From Apophysomyces variabilis (lineage: Eukaryota; Mucoromycota; Mucoromycetes; Mucorales; Mucoraceae): a DNA stretch of 64,000 nucleotides. The DNA lies in NCBI GenBank assembly GCA_002749535.1, contig MZZL01000398.1, positions 62,001 to 126,000 on the forward strand, read 5' to 3'. The notes under the pieces are model-generated. The model was given only the letters and a program-made list of their open reading frames with translations. It ran no database searches and was not told the DNA's origin. Position numbers and translations under genes: made by a program. Positions 38,161-50,967 of the stretch are shown in pieces; positions within the stretch are counted from its first letter, which is position 1, and each line of letters opens with the position of its first letter.

Positions 38161-38429
38161 CAAAAACTACTAAACATTGAGTTCCGGTATGATGCATGTT
38201 ATGACCTCAATCTGCCAGCAAAGTCTCGACCGCGTACACGAGTAACGTCATGGAAACCTACAAGGGACGAGTTATTTGTTACATAGAATAAGGACTCATA
38301 TCATACTTTTGACTTTAGGCCCCATTTATACCCTCAACTCAAATGAGTCCAGTGATTCTATAACAAAATTAGTGCCTGCTAACAGAGTGTGTACGTCCCA
38401 GATAGCGATACAGTGATTGTATGTAGATT

Positions 38430-38835
38430 ATCGTTTTATTGAATGGAACAACTGCATACTCACAGCACCTTTTTCGAACTGTAGCTCCTGGCGCCTTTTC
38501 TTTTTTAGCGATTTTTAAATTGAATTTTTTTAAAAAAAAAAAAAAAAAAAAAACTTTGTTCCCATACCGTTGGCCACCCAGGACTGGATGCGTTGGGGTC
38601 CCCAACCCATGCTTTGGGATTACTCTTGAGGGCAAGTAAAAAAGGCATCGTCCTGTTCCACTCACTAACCATGAATTATATTACACACTACTCGAACAAA
38701 TTTTATGTTTGCTGGAGGACCAGGTTGATGTAAGTAAAACGTACTGCCTGCATAAGTCTTTCACTGACGACTGTCTTATTCTTCAGCGCAAACTTGGTCC
38801 TTTCCATGAATAAAAAGTCCATTTTAGAGTAATGC
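38430..38835 (+). repeat. Dispersed spliced repeat, copy B
   Basis: The best-preserved copy: TTTATTGAATGGAACAACTGC, TGTAGCTCCTGG, a poly-A run, ACCGTTGGCCACCCAGGACTGG, GTCCCCAACCCATGC, CTCACTAACCATGAATTA, CTACTCGAACAAATTTTATG, GAGGACCAGGTTGAT|GTAAGT, ~55 bases ending TTCTTCAG, then CGCAAACTTGGTCCTTTCCATGA. The frame LLEQILCLLEDQVD reads across the junction into RKLGPFHE and a stop. Confidence 0.7.
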
Positions 38836-39600
38836 AAAGTACAATGCAATAAAATAGTAAAGCTGTTCGTACTGTTGTTGAGAGGTGTGTATATTCTGTT
38901 TAGCTGGACACTTTTAAGAACCAGAGAAAGCATGCTAATAACTGTGAATATGTTGGTTATCCGTACACGCTAATCGAGTTGCTCGTGCACGGATGATTTG
39001 CATAAGCAGGCTAAGTCTCAAAAACCACGCCTTACTTAAGGTTACAGCTTGAAGGCAGTATTGAATAAAAAAAAAACATGAAACGATCCCTCTAGGAGAT
39101 CTTCTCTAAAGATTCATACAAGAATCTTCTTGTGACAACTAAGGGGACCTCTAATTGGTCCGTCTACCCTATTATGAAAAATAGCCTAAAATGTTTTCTT
39201 TCTGTGGCTCATCAACTTTGTGTAATGTTAAAGTGAAATTCCGTTATCTTCGAGGTAAAAGTTTTGGAAGCGCAACGAAAATTGGCACTATACCATGAGA
39301 GCGATATTATTGAAGACGAGGTAAAAAGAGGCAGACGTGGAAGGGCTTAATGTGTTTTCGTACATATGCTATGATGCATGCAGCCATCGTCCATTGTTCT
39401 GTGAGACCGGCAGATTCCCAGATGTTGAGCGATCCAAGATCGGTTGCAGGGATACGATTGGCTGAACATTGAACTTAGTGCAGAATTTGGTTCCCACTGT
39501 TTGGATTTTCAATCTCCGGTACAAGAGCCATTCCCCAACAGTAGCCTCAGCTTGAAACCTACTCTCGTTCTTTTTCCTCCAATCACTTTTCTAAACCACT

Positions 39601-40599
39601 ATGGCCTCCGAACAAACAAACAAGGACATCTACATTAGCGACCCAAACAGAATTGAACCTTTGATTTTGACTAGCTCGTCTTCTGCCCGTCAAAACGAGG
39701 AGAATTCCGAATCAGGCCCCAAGGCCACTTCTATTAATCGCTTCGATCCCGCAGACGACAAGCTGGACGGTCTTCTTGAAAATAACCGTCGGTGGGCTCA
39801 AGCTGTTGTGAAGGAGGATCCAAACTTCTTTAAGAATATCGCCTTGAAACAGGAACCCAAAATCCTTTGGATAGGTAAAGTATATTCTTGTCCTTATACT
39901 TTATGTGCGTTGCGCTGAACCGTAACCAGGTTGTTCGGACTCGCGCGTTCCCGCAAACCAAATCGTCCAACTCGGACCGGGTGAAATCTTTGTCCATCGC
40001 AATATTGCCAATGTCGTCAATCATTCGGATTTAAACTGTCTGTCTGTCATTCAGTATGCGGTTGAAGTTCTCAAGGTGGAACACATCATTGTATGCGGTA
40101 AATATTAAGATATAGCGAGATGCGCTTGTTGTTAAACCTAATTTATGCAGGACACTACAACTGTGGTGGCGTTACTGTTGCCTACAATAAACAACAATTT
40201 GGTCTGATCGATAACTGGCTTCGAAACATCAAGGATGTTTATCGATGTAAGTCATGTGTATCCAAGCCAGCTGATGAACTAATTAAATCATAGTACATGA
40301 AGAAGAGTTGAAGGCACTGACAACCGATTTACAGCGTATCCATAAACTTGTTGAACTGAATGCTATTAATTCAGCTAAGAATGTTTGTCACTCGACTATT
40401 GTGCAAAATGCTTGGAAAAATGGACAAAAACTGACAGTTCATGCCTGGGCCTACGATATTGAGGATGGGTAAGTGATACACGATTGCTCTAAACGGAAAA
40501 GCAATTAATGGGATCTTGCACTTGAAAAACAGACGCGCGAAAAAGCTGGACTGGTCTGTAAGCGACAACAAGGCTTTACACGACATCTATCATCACTAG
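39601..40599 (+). CDS. Beta-class carbonic anhydrase
   Basis: Zinc enzyme interconverting CO2 and bicarbonate, feeding carboxylation reactions and CO2 sensing. Exons 39601-39874, 39930-40097, 40151-40246, 40294-40468 and 40533-40599 join in frame to 259 residues, normal for the family. The zinc ligands are visible as C93 and D95 in [11 protein letters not shown] and as H149 and C152 in GHYNCGGV, with [10 protein letters not shown] between them. A 60-residue hydrophilic N-terminal extension precedes the domain and has no clear mitochondrial presequence, so a cytosolic location is likely. The bicarbonate it makes could stimulate the adenylate cyclase seen at the left of the window, as in other fungi (inference). 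Confidence 0.94.
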
Positions 40600-41023
40600 A
40601 TTTCTTGGTGTATTGTGTTGTTTGTACATGTAGTAGCATTAGGTTGTGGGTTTTGTAGTCTGTAAAGTAATGGGGATGCCGATCATAGTGGTTTTGTATG
40701 ATTAAACGGTGGGAAGCATATATGCTATCCTATGATTTGAATTGGTCCTGCTGAATTTCATGCATATCTTTTTATGCTACCAGCAGGTAGCTCTTCGCGA
40801 AGAATTATAACTAAATGTTTTGACCGCAAGTTTATCTTGGCCACCTCTACATTGTTAGCAATTTTTAATACCGAGGACCAGTGCTTGAGGATAGCTGCGC
40901 TCGCTAACCTGGGAATCGGATACCTTTTGTTGTGTCCCATTATGGACCTCGTGACTTGCGTTTCGGTGATCCTGTAAGGAGAGTTTATGAAAAAAAGCCT
41001 TTGCAAAAAGCTTCACATAAATA
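40600..41023. other. Intergenic, no feature seen
   Basis: Spacer between the carbonic anhydrase and GRC3 genes, both on the + strand. It presumably holds the 3' UTR of the first and the promoter of the second. Confidence 0.5.
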
Positions 41024-43760
41024 ATGCCCACCAAACGGAAAGCAGGCGCCAATGCGAGTAGCGATAAGGAGAGTAATGACCTGAATCCTCGAGTAAAAGT
41101 TCAAAAAAGAGATAGTAATGGTATACTACACATTTGCTTGATATGTCAATAACTCCAAGTCAAAGATCAAGCCGATGTGACAAAAGAAGTGACAGCCGTC
41201 GTCTTACCAAAATCATTACCGATCGTAAATGCTACACCGGCTACTCAAAAGCCCATGAGTGCTATTGCAGCGCGACGTGCAGCAAGAGAAATGGCCGCAA
41301 AGACACCGCTTGTTGAAATAGAACAAGATGATGTTTCCGACATGGACGAAGATCTGACCTACTCTGCGGTATCCGAGTTAGAAGGAGAAGAGGAAGACGA
41401 GGAAGAGGAAGCGGAAGGCGCTAATGATATATTATTATATGGTGAAGCGGCGGAACAGGTAGATGTAAACGATCAAGAAGCGGACGCGTCTGCAGATCAA
41501 CGAAAAGCAAGACGAGGTCGACGGCGGAACGTGTCTAAGACTGATACCAAAGCAGTAGTGAACAAAAAGTAAGACCTCATTTCCCAATATGACACAATTG
41601 TTAAAGAATAGCATAATAGTCTAATCTGCTTCCAAGACTCGACGTCGACATTTACACCCTCAGAGAAAAACGTGGTGTCGTTCGTGAAGGATGACGAAAC
41701 GTATCTATGCATTGGACTTAAGAAAGGGGAGGTGTGTATACGGCATGATTCATGCACGAGTAGAAGTACTTAACGCTTCGTATTAGAATCTGGTCTTTGT
41801 AGGTCAAGCATTAGTGGCACCTTTGTTTGGCGCTGTTACTGTTTTAGGCGCGGTGCTATCGTCTGGAAACAAAGTTTCTTCAGGTCTTTCTAGTTCAGCA
41901 GATCTTAACTTCTATCCTGTCTTTTCTCCCAAGACTCATGCTCTTCTTGTTATTGAACCAACGTGTCAAAATGCGGCAGAGCCAAGACAGGCGCTAATCA
42001 ATGAGTCATTGTCTAATCTTGATATCCTGGGAATTATGAAGAAGCATTTGTCCGAATTCGAAGCTGTTTTCATCGTGAAGACCATGCAGTGGTGCGAGGT
42101 TGATGAAGTAGAAAACATAGTCCCTCTCTTCAAAGATATTTTCCCAACAAATAAGCAGGAAAATCCAAATTCTCCCATTCATGCCATTGCTGGATTTGAA
42201 CCGGTAAGGAGTATCAAATCTTTTTCCTTTCTTTAGTACTCACATTCGAATGCAGATTCTGGAAGCTACTCATGGTGCCAAAGCTATGAAAGCGCCTTTA
42301 TCGTGGCAAACGAATATTAGCCGGCTTATTGAGGACGAAAAAGGTACGATTATGGCTATGTGTTGCGCTGGATGGATTCTTAACGAGTCCTTATGCAGGC
42401 TACAGAACACCCTCTGTGTCGGTAATATGCGGGAGTAAGAAAGTGGGAAAGTCCACTTTCGGGCGTTATTTGGTGAACAGACTCCTGAACATGTAAGAAG
42501 TTCGGAAGTGGGCATGACAAGGGACCTAATAACGCGATGTTGGACAGCCACAAACGAGTCGCCTTCTTGGAGTCCGATTTGGGTCAGACGGAGTTTACAC
42601 CGTCTGGTACGGTTGCACTACATATTCTTGATTCTCCAATTCTGGGTCCACCCTTCACACACCAGCACCTGCGAGCACGGCGCAGTTATTACTTGGGTGC
42701 ATCATCACCGCGGGATGATCCGAGCTATTATTTAGATTGCGTTGCTGAACTTTTACAGTTATGGCGAGTGGAATGCGACCATGACGGAAATGAAAATGCA
42801 TCGGACGTCATTCCGCTTGTACTTAACACTCAGGGATGGACCAAAGGGCTAGGCTATGATCTGCTATTAAGTATAATACAGAAAGCTTCCCCTACAGATG
42901 TCTTTGCTTTCCATTCTAACGTATCCAGCTCTCGGAATTTACCGTCCACCTTTGCCAGCGACATCCTGCCAGCGGATGATGATGCTCAGCTTGTGCAATC
43001 AAGAACGCCAACATTGCATTATATTGAGACGGCCTGGTGTACTGGAACGTGGAGCAATAAATACCATGCTGCCGATCAGCGTACACTGACGCTTGTCTCG
43101 TACCTTCATCAAGAGCTTAGTGTCTTTGGGCAACCTGATTGTGCGTGGTGGAATTTTAAGTCGCGCATGGTAGAAAGGGTGCCATGGATGTTAAATTGGA
43201 ACCAAGGACTGAACGGTGTTTGGGTTCTTTATGAGGATGTGCCGCTCAGTCAATTACTGTATGCGTTGAATGGAAGTTTGGTTGCATTATTGGGTGATGT
43301 GAAGGATAATGAGGAGATCGACGGTCCATTCCACCACACGGACGAGACCTTATCCGGAAAACTGGTAAACTGTTTGTTTTTTTTATGCAGTGAGTTCGAA
43401 CTAAGCTCTGCGTAACAGGCGCCTCCAAAATATTATCCTTCTCTTGAATTCCCTCCGCCTCCGCCGTCCAAGACAACTTGTCATGGATTAGCCATCATTC
43501 GAGCCATTGATGTTTCCCGTCGGGCATTATTTATTCTTACGCCTTTGCCATTTGACAGATTGAAGAAGGTTTCTGGTATAGTCAAGGGTGATATTGAATT
43601 ACCTGTTTGGTGTATGTTGGATCATCGTTTGGGAGGAGGTGGAGGAGTCGCAGGCACACCCTGGCGTCGTGTACCCTACGTGTCTATCGAGACACAAGAG
43701 GTTGTTGGTAGCAATGCGCTTAGAACACGACGTAATCTGAAGAGAAGAGCTCATTATTGA
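41024..43760 (+). CDS. GRC3: Polynucleotide 5'-kinase Grc3/NOL9
   Basis: Nucleolar RNA kinase that, with the nuclease Las1, phosphorylates and processes the ITS2 spacer of pre-rRNA. Exons 41024-41120, 41160-41568, 41620-41731, 41787-42203, 42256-42343, 42399-42492, 42548-43364 and 43419-43760 join in frame to 791 residues, longer than yeast Grc3. The N-terminal ~180 residues are basic then acidic (EEEDEEEEAEG). A beta domain (GQALVAPLFGAVTVLG) precedes the kinase: Walker A GSKKVGKST (about 386-394), then AFLESDLGQTEF and LVLNTQGWTKGLGYDLL, all clan-specific. The first intron is only 39 nt. In exon 3 the acceptor at 41619 is chosen because it is the one that keeps the frame. Confidence 0.92.
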
Positions 43761-44670
43761 AAGACAATGTTATAGGTTGTAGATAGCGGCATTCATTTTT
43801 TTTTTTCATTCGTGTCATAACTTTTTTTCTTGCTATAAAACAGTATATTGGTACATTCTCGTTTCGTACCTGGCGGATGCAACCAGCCATCAGAATACGC
43901 CATGCATGAAGAATTGTAGGACAAAGCAAGGTTGCCAAAATCGATCAAGATTACAATGATCCCATCGAGCACATGCGTTGTTCAACCTTAATGTTTATTT
44001 TTCACTTTTTATTTTCATTGCACAGTGTCACTTTTTTTTTCACTTACGGCACTTTTACCATGACACAGGCCTTAATCTTTTCGCGGGGATGAGAGCTATT
44101 TTGTGTGATTTATTGAATTTTGTCGGACACAGGCAAATTCCCAAATACGTCCACGTGCAATTTATCATACTTACCGCTAGTTCTCCGATGCATTTCGTTC
44201 GTTTGTTCCATATGAAAAATAATACGAATATGGATCGTCCCCTATTTTCTTTGCTTTGTCTATCTCTGTATGCCTCTTTCATTCTCTCCCCCATGATTAA
44301 CCCTGACAAGTTACGGTTGGACAAAACCGAAGCTGGTATCGGGACGATCCAATGACGTGAAAATGATTCAAGCTGTCAAGGGAAAAAAGAAACGATAAAC
44401 TATTTTAGCAAATCTCATTTGGTTGCATTTCCTCTTCTTCTTCTTCTCTCCCTCTTTCTCTTTCTGTCTATATCTTGTCTGATTTTTTTTTCTCTCTTTC
44501 TCTTCCCTTTTTCTTTCTTTCTATTTTCATCTTCTAATCTTGTTTTCTTCTTTTCTATTTCTATTTCCTCCTTTGTTTGTTTTCTAATCACAAATATTCT
44601 CTACCTGACAAATCCCACTGAAATCCATTCCGTCCTTCTTATGTTCAATTCGACCAAATCAATTAATTGA
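43761..44670. other. Intergenic with pyrimidine-rich leader
   Basis: Spacer between GRC3 and the C2H2 gene. From about 44425 to 44590 the + strand is almost pure C/T (repeats of CTTCTT and CTTTCT), a composition common in fungal promoters and 5' leaders. An in-frame TGA sits directly before the C2H2 start codon. Confidence 0.55.
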
Positions 44671-45735
<1,065 letters not shown>

Positions 45736-46533
45736 TCTGAATGCTTTTCTTCCTCTCCTTCCTTCTCTCTTTCTCTGTCTCTTACCCTGACTCTCCTTCT
45801 TTTCCTCTCTTATTTTTCCTTTTAATTCCTGCCTCTATGCAACAAAACTCCAACGACGTGTAAGACGATGAATTTTCTTTTCTACGATTTTTCCCTTTCA
45901 ACCTAAACAGCGCGTATAATTTTTCGTTTTCGTTTTCGTTTTTCCTCTTTTGCTTTTACCTGTTCTTTTCCTTTTCTTTCCTCGTTCCTCTGTTACATTA
46001 CGTTGCCTTTCTTTTCATATGTTATGCTTTTGCACGCCAACTATCCTATGGTAATTTTAAGTAAAAAGATTCAGACTACGGCTTTATAGAAGATTCAACT
46101 ATGACGAAGTACTTTATTTCCAAAAATTAAAGTCGCATCTAGCAAATTCATTTGGCGCATTTTGGTAACTGGGCTTGACACTAACAAATCATATTAGTTT
46201 TCGTGCTATAAGAGTTCGAGTTGACCTCTTTTACATACCTGTCATAAAACTGTCGACGCCATACCCATCTCGCCGCCAAGTGAATGCCAGATGCATATAT
46301 AAATTTCAATTCCAAAAGCCTGCGACTTTGATTTTCGTAGTTTGTGAAACTGTTTTTGAGAATTACTGTATTTGTTTTCTTTTTGCCTATAAAGTGCATC
46401 AACACTAAAGTTCAAAGCAAGTACGGATGAGGAAAGTGTTACAATCACCCCTCCCCCTCTTTTTTGTTAGTTTGTATAGACATCACTTTTTCCATAATGA
46501 TTGGCGGTAAAGGTCAACCCTTTCACTTGCGGC
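45736..46533. other. Intergenic, pyrimidine-rich then AT-rich
   Basis: From 45740 to about 46020 the + strand is C/T-rich, with a short (TTTTCG)n run near 45920. The rest is AT-rich up to the inverted-repeat element. No gene was supported. Confidence 0.5.
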
Positions 46534-46859
46534 ACCATGAAGCAGACAGCACATCAACATGGAAGGCGGTTACTACCCTACCAAAAAAAAAGTTTGAATA
46601 AATTGACTAAACGCAAGACTTGAACTTTGCACCCATTCTAGTTAGTCAATAGTAAAAGTTGTTCCCATTCATTATATAGTACTGAAAGATAAAATTGATA
46701 TGCGTCAACCAGAATGAGCCTTCCATATCAGTATAGACGATGAAGGTCATACTACTTTATAACACAGAAATAAATAACAGCAGATAATAGTATGTAGAAG
46801 CAGAAGTGGTATAAAACATAATTCAGCTATTTTTGTTAATATCGATACTAAAGAATGAA
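46534..46859 (+). repeat. Left terminal inverted repeat
   Basis: Matches the reverse complement of 48134-48460. The arms differ by scattered substitutions (for example AGCACATC against ACCACATC near the outer end), which suggests an old insertion. Confidence 0.75.
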
Positions 46860-48133
46860 GTTGCTACACTCCGATCTAAACACACTTGGAATTGAACTGA
46901 TGAATTGCAAAAATTCAAACCTCATTTAAGGCTGCAAGTTTTCCATCCATGGTCGGCCGCTATTTTCTTTATCTCCGTATGCATTTTTAAAAGGAGTTAA
47001 ATTTGCATGGCTATTGTCACAGTTGTTTCATAGGTTCTTACATGCCAGCGTAACCCAACACCGCTAGTGGAATATTGCATTGCTGGTAATATAATGTCTT
47101 GGCAGTGTTAAAGAAAGATATTATACTTTAAAGGTCGTATCAATTTTTTTTCTTCTCACTAGTCATAGTTCCGTAGATACTGGGTATCATGTTGACTGGG
47201 TGAATCTCTTTCGAGGATTGGAGGGTTAGCAGGTATATGAGTGAACATAATCCTCTTTGCCTCATTTCAGGTAGTACAGCTTATCCACCATTCTCTGCTG
47301 AAGACTGCGACGGGTTTCAACGGAGTGCAGCGTGGAAGATTTTCGTGCATATCCCAACTGTCGGCCACAGGCGCGCATCGACCTTGCTATATTATCAATA
47401 GCTGGAAACTGTGGTGCAGCTTGTTGGAGCCAAAATACATAACGTTGTGTGAGCAATGCATTGGGATGAGTTGGAAACTGTGATCACCTTGCAGCTCCGG
47501 ATGTATCATTCACATGAACCTTGTATTAATTCTTTTTCCAGCTTGTGAATCTCGTTCAATGACCTAGTAACTAAACACCATCAGTAAAAGGATCATGGTT
47601 CATGCAAACTGGATGCGTCAAGACTATACTTTGCCAGATGGCCTTTTGTTTGCGTCCTGGTGTGGGGGTGCCTCCTGGTTTTCCAAGCAGCAGCCAAAAT
47701 GGCAGGCCCGCAAGTCGATCTTGCGGTCCTAGCTTTTTATCGTCGCTTGGTCACACGCGGCCTTGTGAGCAGCAAAAACCATATCTCCCTTGTGTCCGTA
47801 GCTTTTTCAGCCAGTCCGCATTTTTCTCTGACCCATACGTGCTACAGGCAATATTCAGTAGATAGCAGTTAGAACAGGAAAAGGTCGTATAAATAGCTAG
47901 CAGATAGGATAGTCATAAGTAGCTGACAAGCTATTATTGCCTGAACTGAGAGAACGAGTTAGAACGACGCGCAAGAATGGGAACTAGGTAACTGTAGGTT
48001 TTGGAAAGTACGTTTTGTCATGCAATAGTACACCATACAGACGATGGTGAACGGTAAGTATCTTCTACGTACCGGTGGAGAGAATCCAGCAGAATTTACG
48101 TGGAAACTTGCTCCGGCGCAGTAGTTTAGTCGT

Positions 48134-48460
48134 TTCATTCTTTACTATCGATATTAACAAAAATAGCTGAATTATGTTTTATACCACTTCTGCTTCTATA
48201 TACTATTATCTGCTGTTATTTATTGCTGCGTTTTAAAGTAGTATGACCTTCATCGTCTATATTGATATAGAAGGCTCATTCTCTTTGACGCAGATCAATT
48301 TTATCTTTCAGCACTATATAATCAATGGGAACAACTTTTACTATTGACTAACTAGAATGGGTGCAAAGTTCAAGTCTTGCGTTTAGTCAATTTATTCAAA
48401 CTTTTTTTTTGGTAGGGTAGTAACCGCCTTCCATGTTGATGTGGTGTCTGCTTCATGGTG
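48134..48460 (-). repeat. Right terminal inverted repeat
   Basis: Partner of the left arm. The inner junction is the TTCATTCTTT block, and the outer end is TGCTTCATGGTG. Confidence 0.75.
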
Positions 48461-49633
48461 TCCTAAGGAATTATGCAGCAAGAGCCAAGTGATTGTTCGT
48501 TTGCCATCAAGTAAAAAAATGCTTCAGCCGCTCTTCAACAGGGGAAAGCTGTATTTGGTCGTTCGGCGATGCTGCAAAATAGAGTTCATGACGGTGCGGG
48601 TGCCACGCTTGTTGGTATGTTTGTATACATTACTTTTTCGGGTTGTTAAGGTTTGGCTCACTGTCCCATATCGTTCGTTTTATGAAGGGTCCATATTTGG
48701 AATTGCCTCGTTTGTGAATGCTACGTTTCTATTGTGCCATGTGCTGCAACAAAAGAAAGCGTGTGGCATTTTTTCTCATGTAAAACGGGGTAGGCCATTT
48801 ACAGCTATTTTGCACGACCATGGATACCTTCCGACACCAATTTCACGCTGGCCAAGTGGGACAAGGTTACCTTTTGCTGAGGGATAATCTCTGCGCTAGC
48901 TAAGGATGCGTACCATCTCGGGACGGGTTACTTTTGTGGTTGAATTCGGGAATGTGCTTCTTCCTTCCCTACTTTAAGTCCTTTGTAAAGTGCTCCTTCT
49001 GAAGAAACTGACCAATCCATGAAAACTATATGCCTCGTTTTTTTTTCTTGCACCGTGCCTAACTTGTGCAGGGTGGAGCAGTGGTTCGCCACATCATTGT
49101 GCGGATAACCCCTCCGGGGTAACTAAGAGACACGCATAACTATCCTATTGTATTACTAACCATGAGTATATACTTAGTGCTGCTCAAGTAAGGTCTGCGT
49201 GCACGGAGGGAGTAAGTTACATGTGAGTAAAAAGTAAATATGACCTTGCGCCATCACTTTATGTATGTTCTAAATTTCTTATTAGTACAAGGTTGGGGCA
49301 TTTCATGGACGCAAGGAAAGCTTCTGTAGAGTAGCATAAAAAGAACTATCGGATCAATAGTAGTAGGGAAGGGAACTTACAAGGGAGTAAGTTCTACGCG
49401 AGATGGGAAAAAAGAAGAAACATGATCAAGTTTAGTCCTTTTTGACCACCCCTTATTTTAATGCTTGGTCCTTCCCTCCTTTTTCTGCATGACGATTTTT
49501 ATGTCTTTTGTTCCCTCTCTTTCCCTTCATCTTCCGGTCAGTATCTCCCTCTATACTTCTCTCTCACACACACACTCTTTAATCTCTTTGTTTCTTATTC
49601 ATCTTCTCCTACTTTCATCATTATTGCATTTCA
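48461..49633. other. Intergenic with repeat copy E
   Basis: Holds a ~150-codon + frame (48441-48887) that starts at a non-ATG codon inside the inverted-repeat arm and looks random, the dispersed-repeat copy E, and a pyrimidine-rich stretch (49490-49620) before the next gene. Confidence 0.45.
49075..49340 (+). repeat. Dispersed spliced repeat, copy E
   Basis: The most diverged copy: CACTGTGCGGATAACCC-like left part with CCTCCGGGGTAACTAAGAG, TACTAACCATGAGTATA, CTGCTCAAGTAAGGTCTG, CGGAGGGAGTAAGTTACAT|GTGAGT, ~65 bases ending TTCTTATTAG, then TACAAGGTTGGGGCATTTCATGGACGCAAGG. The donor (now GTGAGT) and the acceptor are kept. Confidence 0.5.
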
Positions 49634-50967
49634 ATGGGTGACGTTGTTCGAAGACGATCTATAACACCATGTTCCCTTTCTTCGCTAGCCTCCCAGCTTA
49701 GAACAGAACATGATCGACAACGCTACACTAAATTAATTAATATGTCTGAAACTATTCAAGTTAGAATCGATGAACTTCATCGCCACAAGTGCTTGCATCA
49801 CGACAGACAACCAAAATCAAATAATGGTATGCGAAAAGAAAAGAAAAGAAAAAAGTATTGCAGTTGGTTGCATTTCTTTTTTATTGGAGACTCTGACGGA
49901 AAACCAAATGAGAAGCAGAAATCATTCAGCCCTTGTCTTCACGCTACATCGATTATTATAATCCACAATTGGAACGTTATTTCCGACTGCTTGAGCGATC
50001 GAATAGTCTTAAACGTAATATCGATCGGTTGTCGGATCGATATGCAAGCGGTGGGAATGGAGTCGTCTTCCGTCAGAGCCAGGCCACTTGCAGGAACAGT
50101 ACTTTACCTCGTGCGCCAATTAAGGATGACGAGGCAACACATTCAGAAGAGGAGAATGAGGAGGGAGAGTGCAATATAGAAAACGATGTAGATCGACAAG
50201 GGATGAGAGACAAAACATGCGCCATCACCTCCAATCGCCACTATGGTTTGGACACCTGGTCTAATCTGTCCAAAGAAAGTTTTTCATCAGATATCTCAAC
50301 AGCACCATCATCTCATCATCGTCAGCACCTGCCTTCTCACTATGACATGCCATTGACTCCGCCAGCCTCACCCAAGAAGTTTGACTTGTTACCCAACATT
50401 ACCCATATACAAAAGGCAAGCCGCTCCACACATTCCATTTCTCCCTCTCTTCCCCTTCATCCTGCTTCATCACTATGCTTACTGACTGAGATCTAACGCA
50501 TGAATGATTCTTTCCCTCCTTCTTACGTTTTGATTTATTTCTATTAGAAAAAGATACAAGGATTTAAAGGCTTGTTAACACGGACCGTTCAATTGGATTC
50601 TATAGTAGCTAAAGGCCCTTGTACCGACCGACTTTGGCCAGCCACAGATACGGCTACTCAGCAAGCGAAATGGATTCTCAAAGTCCTTGTGGCTCCCGAT
50701 GATGCAGCAGACGGCTATGGACTGACCTTTGTGGAGAGGTGTGAACGAACACCGGAACCTTCCAAATTTGCTATAGCTCCCGACTCCCTGGTCAAAGAAG
50801 CCCTTATTTCATGGATGCAGAAACAAAATGATTTGGTATTTTATATTTCTAAATTCAATCACACACAAACACCTTGTGCTAATGTCTCTATTTTTCAGCC
50901 ACGGCTTGACCAAGCAACCCATATTTTTCGAGATAATCACAAGCTTTACGTGGTATACGATCGCTAG
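49634..50967 (+). CDS. Uncharacterised protein, disordered centre
   Basis: Exons 49634-49826, 49919-50415, 50548-50835 and 50899-50967 join in frame to 348 residues. The N-terminal third is helical (LASQLRTEHDRQRYTKLIN, then DYYNPQLERYFRLLERSNSLKRNIDRL) and may form a coiled coil. The centre is acidic and Ser/His-rich with a TPPASPKK motif. The last ~115 residues look folded (KKIQGFKGLLTRTVQLDSIV, AKWILKVLVAPDDAADGYGL, ATHIFRDNHKLYVVYDR). The family is not recognised. The second intron (50416-50547, 132 nt) begins GCAAGC, a GC-AG intron. The last intron is 63 nt and stop-free. The stop TAG overlaps the stop of the convergent hydrolase. Splicing in a consistent phase across four exons supports a real gene. 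Confidence 0.75.

Larger units (their letters stand above)
36626..39600. other. Relic- and repeat-rich intergenic region
   Basis: Three kilobases without an intact gene. It holds a mobile-element-like relic (37527-38160), dispersed-repeat copy B (38430-38835) with a 22-base A-run at 38532-38553, and the upstream region of the carbonic anhydrase. The rest is AT-rich and stop-rich. Confidence 0.5.
46534..48460. mobile_element. Element with long terminal inverted repeats
   Basis: A 1.93 kb unit bounded by inverted arms of about 326 bases (46534-46859 and 48134-48460), beginning CACCATGAAGCAGACA and matching at roughly 90 percent or better by eye. The arms include the blocks GGTTACTACCCTACC plus an A-run and GACTAAACGCAAGACTTGAAC. 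No identical target-site duplication was seen directly outside the arms. The interior (46860-48133) has only short open frames (for example 47660-47872, +, and 47456-47262, -), none recognisable as a transposase, so it is most likely a non-autonomous DNA transposon. Confidence 0.65.

Noticed and set aside
38532..38553. 22-base A-run as a retroposon tail
   Set aside because: It lies in the middle of repeat copy B, not at its end, and copy A has only a short A-run there; more likely a slippage microsatellite.
48441..48887. 148-codon open frame on the + strand
   Set aside because: It starts at a non-ATG codon inside the right inverted-repeat arm and its translation looks random.
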